DNA of 9,416 nt from Oscillospiraceae bacterium UBA3851 (GTDB lineage: Bacteria; Bacillota; Clostridia; Oscillospirales; Oscillospiraceae), in contig DGHJ01000141.1 of the NCBI GenBank assembly GCA_002392625.1, forward strand, positions 4,808-14,223. The letters are read 5' to 3'. A model generated the notes under the pieces. The model was not told the DNA's origin. It made no database searches and worked only from the letters and a program-made list of their open reading frames with translations. A program made the position numbers and the translations under genes. Below are positions 6,559-9,416 of this stretch, one piece after another (position 1 is the stretch's first letter; each line of letters opens with the position of its first letter).

Positions 6559-7455
6559 TCAAAAGAGAAACTGCCCCACCGCCAGCGCCAGTGCGGCGGA
6601 GACGGCGGCCTGGACCGCCTTGCCCAGCAGGTGGGGACGCAGGGACAGGTCCGTGTCCCGGAGCACGGCGGCGGTCTGGCCGTGGACGCTGAGGCCGCCC
6701 CACCCCAGCAGGGCGGCGGCCATCACGAAGCCCGCCCGGTCCGGCGGCAGGGAGAGGATGCCGCCGGTGAGCTCCACCGCGCCGATCAGCAGGGGGTGGC
6801 GCAGGCCGGTCACGGCGTTCAGCAGCCGCAGCGCGGCGATGAAAAACACCACGAAGGCGCAAACAGTCACCATGGCGAGCGCTCCGTCGGTGACGGCCCG
6901 GACCAGGGCGGCGGGGAAGGAAGGCACCGGGGCGCTGAGCCGGAACGGCTCGCTCTTTTCCCGCCGGCCGCGGCGGAGCTGGGCCACCGCCACGGCGGAG
7001 AGCACGTGGATGGCGTAGAGACACAGCCCGATCCGAACGCTGCCGAAGCAGCCCATCCCGGCCACGCCCAGCACGAAGGCGGGACCGCAGTTGTTGCAGA
7101 AGGTCAGCAGGTGCTCCGCCTCGGCCCGGTCCACGGACCCGCCGCGGTACAGCTCCGCCACGGTGCGGCCGCCCACCGGGTAGCCCCCCAGCAGCCCCAT
7201 GAGAAATGCCACGGAGCCGGCGCCGGAGCAGCCCAGCAGAGGCGCTGTCACCGGGGAGAGAAGCCGCCCCAGCTCCTGGGCCAGGCCCAGGGAGGTAAAG
7301 CAGGACACCGCCACGAAAAAGGGAAACAGGGCCGGCACCACCGACCGGGCGCAAAGGGTCAGGCCGTCCCGCACCGCCTGGGCCGTCACCTGGTTGTTCC
7401 ACAGAAAGCAGACCATCAGCATTAGAAGCCCGCCGGCCAAAACAAATCGTCGCAT
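6559..7455 (-). CDS. YlbJ-like sporulation membrane protein (nucleoside recognition/Gate domain)
   Basis: A 298-residue, very hydrophobic inner-membrane protein. The pattern GLLGGYPVGGRTVAELY (about 88-104) followed by FCNNCGPAFVLG (119-130) matches the Gate/nucleoside-recognition domain as seen in YlbJ, which is needed for spore cortex formation in B. subtilis. A second helical bundle (about 190-290, including GWGGLSVHGQ at 251-260) mirrors the first, with a basic loop (RRGRREK, 161-167) between them. It is shorter than B. subtilis YlbJ (about 400). I start at the ATG at 7455 because GGGAGGAG lies just upstream and a membrane helix follows immediately; the frame extends 23 codons further but without a ribosome binding site or a hydrophobic start. 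It diverges from yqfC. The transported compound, if any, is unknown; despite the domain name, evidence for nucleoside binding is thin. Confidence 0.8.
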   Translation of the reverse strand: MRRFVLAGGLLMLMVCFLWNNQVTAQAVRDGLTLCARSVVPALFPFFVAVSCFTSLGLAQELGRLLSPVTAPLLGCSGAGSVAFLMGLLGGYPVGGRTVAELYRGGSVDRAEAEHLLTFCNNCGPAFVLGVAGMGCFGSVRIGLCLYAIHVLSAVAVAQLRRGRREKSEPFRLSAPVPSFPAALVRAVTDGALAMVTVCAFVVFFIAALRLLNAVTGLRHPLLIGAVELTGGILSLPPDRAGFVMAAALLGWGGLSVHGQTAAVLRDTDLSLRPHLLGKAVQAAVSAALALAVGQFLF

Positions 7456-7474
7456 CTCATCACTCCTCCCGGAC

Positions 7475-7482
7475 ACTGTATG
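7475..7482 (-). promoter_or_regulatory. Possible sigma-E -10 element of the YlbJ-like gene
   Basis: CATACAGT on the minus strand matches the Bacillus sigma-E -10 consensus (CATACAnT) fully. No good -35 (ATATT-like) lies 13-15 bp upstream, and the implied start would fall inside the Shine-Dalgarno, so this may be chance. Confidence 0.3.
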
Positions 7483-7531
7483 CCCGTCCATCGCCGCCCA
7501 TGCCGGACAGGCAAGTTTTTTCACCGGCGTG

Positions 7532-7539
7532 CATAGAGT
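7532..7539 (+). promoter_or_regulatory. Possible sigma-E -10 element of yqfC
   Basis: CATAGAGT resembles the sigma-E -10 CATACAnT with one mismatch and precedes the yqfC ribosome binding site (AAAGGA, 7548-7553). yqfC is known to be sigma-E dependent in B. subtilis. There is no clear -35, and the leader would be only a few bases, so the call is tentative. Confidence 0.25.
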
Positions 7540-7562
7540 GGGAGCTGAAAGGACGTGGTGTC

Positions 7563-7844
7563 TTGGAACAGCGGAACAGGTGGAGGGCGGCGGGCGTCAG
7601 CGCCGTGGAGCGGCTGGATCTGCCGGGCGCCATCGCCGGCTTGCCCGCCGTGGAGCTGACGGGCAACCGGGAGTTTTATATGGAGCGGCACCGGGGCGTG
7701 CTCAGCTACAGCACGGAGCTGGTGGAGATCAACGGCGGCGAGATGGTGATCCGGGTCAGCGGAGCCGGATTGCAGCTGCTGGCCATGACGGGGGAGGAGC
7801 TGCGCATCGGCGGCCGGATCGACAAGGTGGAGCTGGTGGGATAA
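7563..7844 (+). CDS. yqfC: Sporulation protein YqfC
   Basis: A small protein, 93 residues from the TTG start chosen here. The core ELTGNREFYMERHRGVLSYS followed by a segment ending in GEELRIGGRIDKVELV matches the YqfC family pattern (GNxxxYIENHRGV, then IxGxIxxI), predicted to be a small beta-rich protein. In B. subtilis it is expressed in the mother cell under sigma-E and sits next to yqfD; its molecular role is not established. I prefer the TTG at 7563 because AAAGGA lies 9 nt upstream and the length then equals the family norm of about 93. An ATG at 7500 in the same frame has no ribosome binding site and would add 21 unconserved residues. Its stop overlaps the yqfD start by one base (TAATG). 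Confidence 0.88.
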   Translation: MEQRNRWRAAGVSAVERLDLPGAIAGLPAVELTGNREFYMERHRGVLSYSTELVEINGGEMVIRVSGAGLQLLAMTGEELRIGGRIDKVELVG

Positions 7845-9031
7845 TGTATAAGAGGATCGCCAATTTCATACAGGGCAGCGTGCTGCTGCAGGTGGAGAGC
7901 GCCTACCCGGAGCGGATCGTGAACCTGTGCTCCGCCCACGAGATTCCCTTTTGGGACGTGCGGTGGGAAAACGCCATCCGCTTCACCGTGCGCACCACCC
8001 GGCAGGGGGAGCGCCGCCTGCGGGAGGCCGCGGCCCATACCGACGCGTCCGTTCTCCGCCTCGATCAGGAGGGTGCGCCGGTGCTGGCCTGGCGGCTGCG
8101 GCGGCGCTACACCCTGCTGGCCGGCGCGGCGGCGCTGCTGGCCCTGCTGGTGGCCAGCCATTTTTTTATCTGGGACTTTGAGGTCACCGGCAACGAAACG
8201 GTGAGCGAGGAGGCGATCCTCCGGGCACTGGAAAAGCAGGGCGTCACCGTGGGCTGCCCCGGTCTGGCGGTGGATCAGGAGACGCTGCGCAACCACGTGC
8301 TGCTGGAGCTGCACGACCTTTCGTGGCTGGCGGTAAACGTGAAGGGCTGCGTGGCCCATGTGCAGGTGGTGGAGCGCCACCGACCGCCCGACATCGTGCA
8401 GGAGAAGAAGCCCACCAACGTGGTGGCGGCGCAGGACGGCCTGGTGACAAAGGTGGAGGCCCTGGACGGCCACGCGGAGGTGATGCGGGGCAGCACGGTG
8501 ACGCGGGGCCAGCTGCTGATCTCCGGCGTGTCCGACGGCGGCAGCTACGGGATGCGGCTGGTCCACGGCATGGGGAACGTCTGGGCCCGCACCTGGTACG
8601 AGGAGTCCACGCTGGTGCCGCTGCGGACGCAGCTCCTTGGCACGGAGGGGAAAACCGTCACCCGGATCGCCCTGGATTTCGGCAAAAGGCGCATAAAAAT
8701 CTACGGAAAGGGTAGCGTAACGCCATGGGATTGTGATAAAATAACCACGTATAGCCCGTGGACGCTGCCGGGAGGCCTGCGGCTGCCGGTCACGCTGGTG
8801 ACGGAGCGCTGGACGGTCCGGGACGCGGCAGAGGGCGAGCGCGCTCTGGAGCTGGCCCGGCAGGAGGGCGAGGCGCTGCTGCTGCACCGGCTGACGGAGC
8901 AGCTGGGGGCGGACGGCACGGTTACGGAGACCCGCTTCGCCACGGCCCGGCAGGGGGACTGCCTGCTGGTGACCGTGAAGGCCGAGTGCCTGGAGCAGAT
9001 CGGCGTCAGCGTGCCGCTGGATGCACCATAG
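7844..9031 (+). CDS. yqfD: Sporulation protein YqfD
   Basis: A 395-residue single-pass membrane protein. Residues 1-85 form an N-terminal domain (starting MYKRIANFIQGSVLLQVES), then RRRYTLLAGAAALLALLVASHFFIW (86-110) is a basic-flanked transmembrane helix. The part beyond it begins with a segment resembling a POTRA/FtsQ-type domain (FEVTGNETVSEEAILRAL to HVQVVER, about 112-178). A short beta-barrel-like stretch follows (NVVAAQDGLVTKVEALDG to RGQLLISG, about 192-228) that recalls lipoyl-like barrels of membrane-fusion proteins. The C-terminal third is mixed alpha/beta. In B. subtilis yqfD is a sigma-E sporulation gene acting in the mother cell. The gene is translationally coupled to yqfC (1-nt overlap), and phoH follows after 18 nt. 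The domain resemblances beyond the family match are my reading of the sequence. Confidence 0.88.
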   Translation: MYKRIANFIQGSVLLQVESAYPERIVNLCSAHEIPFWDVRWENAIRFTVRTTRQGERRLREAAAHTDASVLRLDQEGAPVLAWRLRRRYTLLAGAAALLALLVASHFFIWDFEVTGNETVSEEAILRALEKQGVTVGCPGLAVDQETLRNHVLLELHDLSWLAVNVKGCVAHVQVVERHRPPDIVQEKKPTNVVAAQDGLVTKVEALDGHAEVMRGSTVTRGQLLISGVSDGGSYGMRLVHGMGNVWARTWYEESTLVPLRTQLLGTEGKTVTRIALDFGKRRIKIYGKGSVTPWDCDKITTYSPWTLPGGLRLPVTLVTERWTVRDAAEGERALELARQEGEALLLHRLTEQLGADGTVTETRFATARQGDCLLVTVKAECLEQIGVSVPLDAP

Positions 9032-9049
9032 AGAAAAAGGAGGCGCTAC

Positions 9050-9416
9050 ATGGAACAGCGCATCGGAATTGAGAGAATGGAGGAGGCTGTCAATCTCTTT
9101 GGCTCCTTCGATGAAAATATCCGCCTGCTGGAATCGGAGTTCCACGTGGGCATCGTCAACCGGGGCGGCGAGATCGTCATCTCCGGTGAGCCGGAGGACG
9201 TGATGTACGCCCACAAGGCCGTGGAGGCCCTGCTGACGCTGACGGGCAAGGGGGAGACCATCTCCCCCCAGCACGTGCGCTACGTCATCGGCCTGGTGCG
9301 GTCGGGCCAGGCGGAGCGGATCAACGAGCTGACACAGGACGTGATCTGCATCACGTCCAAGGGCCGTCCCGTCAAGCCCAAGACCATCGGTCAGAAGCAG
9401 TACGTGGACGAGATCA
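9050..9416 (+). CDS. PhoH family protein, N-terminal part (runs off window)
   Basis: The first 122 codons of a PhoH/PhoL-type predicted P-loop ATPase, reading to the end of the window with no stop. The N-terminal region (residues about 1-100) is the KH-like part usual in bacterial PhoH (NLFGSFDENIRLLESEF, then IVNRGGEIVISGEPEDV). KPKTIGQKQYVDEI (about 109-122) is the conserved segment that leads into the P-loop; the Walker A and B motifs should lie just outside. The start is secure: AAAAAGGAGG (9034-9043) ends 6 nt before the ATG. PhoH is linked to RNA metabolism and commonly sits in the order yqfC-yqfD-phoH-ybeY in Firmicutes, as here. Confidence 0.88.
   Translation, partial: MEQRIGIERMEEAVNLFGSFDENIRLLESEFHVGIVNRGGEIVISGEPEDVMYAHKAVEALLTLTGKGETISPQHVRYVIGLVRSGQAERINELTQDVICITSKGRPVKPKTIGQKQYVDEI

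Noticed and set aside
6491..7402. 303-codon open frame on the minus strand in another frame from the YlbJ-like gene
   Set aside because: It runs through the terminator stem, its translation is G/R/P-rich low complexity, and the alternative frame gives a clean membrane protein with family motifs.
7706..9274. 522-codon open frame on the minus strand
   Set aside because: Antisense to yqfC, yqfD and phoH, all of which match known families in order with good ribosome binding sites.

Overview
The window looks like a chromosomal segment from a GC-rich, anaerobic, spore-forming member of the Clostridia, most likely of the Oscillospiraceae type. Two glycyl-radical system genes point to anaerobiosis. 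A yqfC-yqfD-phoH cluster and a YlbJ-like membrane protein point to endospore formation. Strong G/C preference at third codon positions creates long open frames antisense to almost every gene; I treat these as shadows. The assignment rests on gene content and composition, not on a marker gene.

Layout. Positions 1-288 hold no gene but are packed with six consecutive perfect inverted repeats; the last sits at the end of the leftward operon and is probably its terminator. Positions 289-2629 (minus strand) are a two-gene operon: a YjjI-type glycyl radical enzyme and, overlapping its 3' end by 20 nt, its YjjW-type radical SAM activase. Positions 2630-2895 are a divergent promoter region with a well-formed sigma-A-type promoter for each side. 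Positions 2896-6504 (plus strand) encode a three-gene ABC importer of the BMP/nucleoside class: a double-NBD ATPase and two permeases with overlapping junctions. No substrate-binding lipoprotein gene is next to them. A 17-bp bidirectional hairpin terminator (6515-6555) separates this operon from a converging YlbJ-like (nucleoside-recognition/Gate domain) membrane protein gene at 6559-7455. Divergent from that gene, and reading right, are yqfC, yqfD and the start of phoH, which runs off the window.

How the genes may work together. The importer probably brings in nucleosides or purine-related compounds. The YjjI/YjjW pair is an uncharacterised glycyl radical system whose E. coli homologues lie next to the deo (deoxynucleoside catabolism) operon. 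Finding the pair here, divergent from a nucleoside-class transporter, is the most suggestive functional hint in the window. YjjI also carries motifs resembling class III ribonucleotide reductase. The right third is a sporulation module (yqfC, yqfD and the YlbJ-like gene) leading into the housekeeping phoH gene, an order familiar from other Firmicutes.
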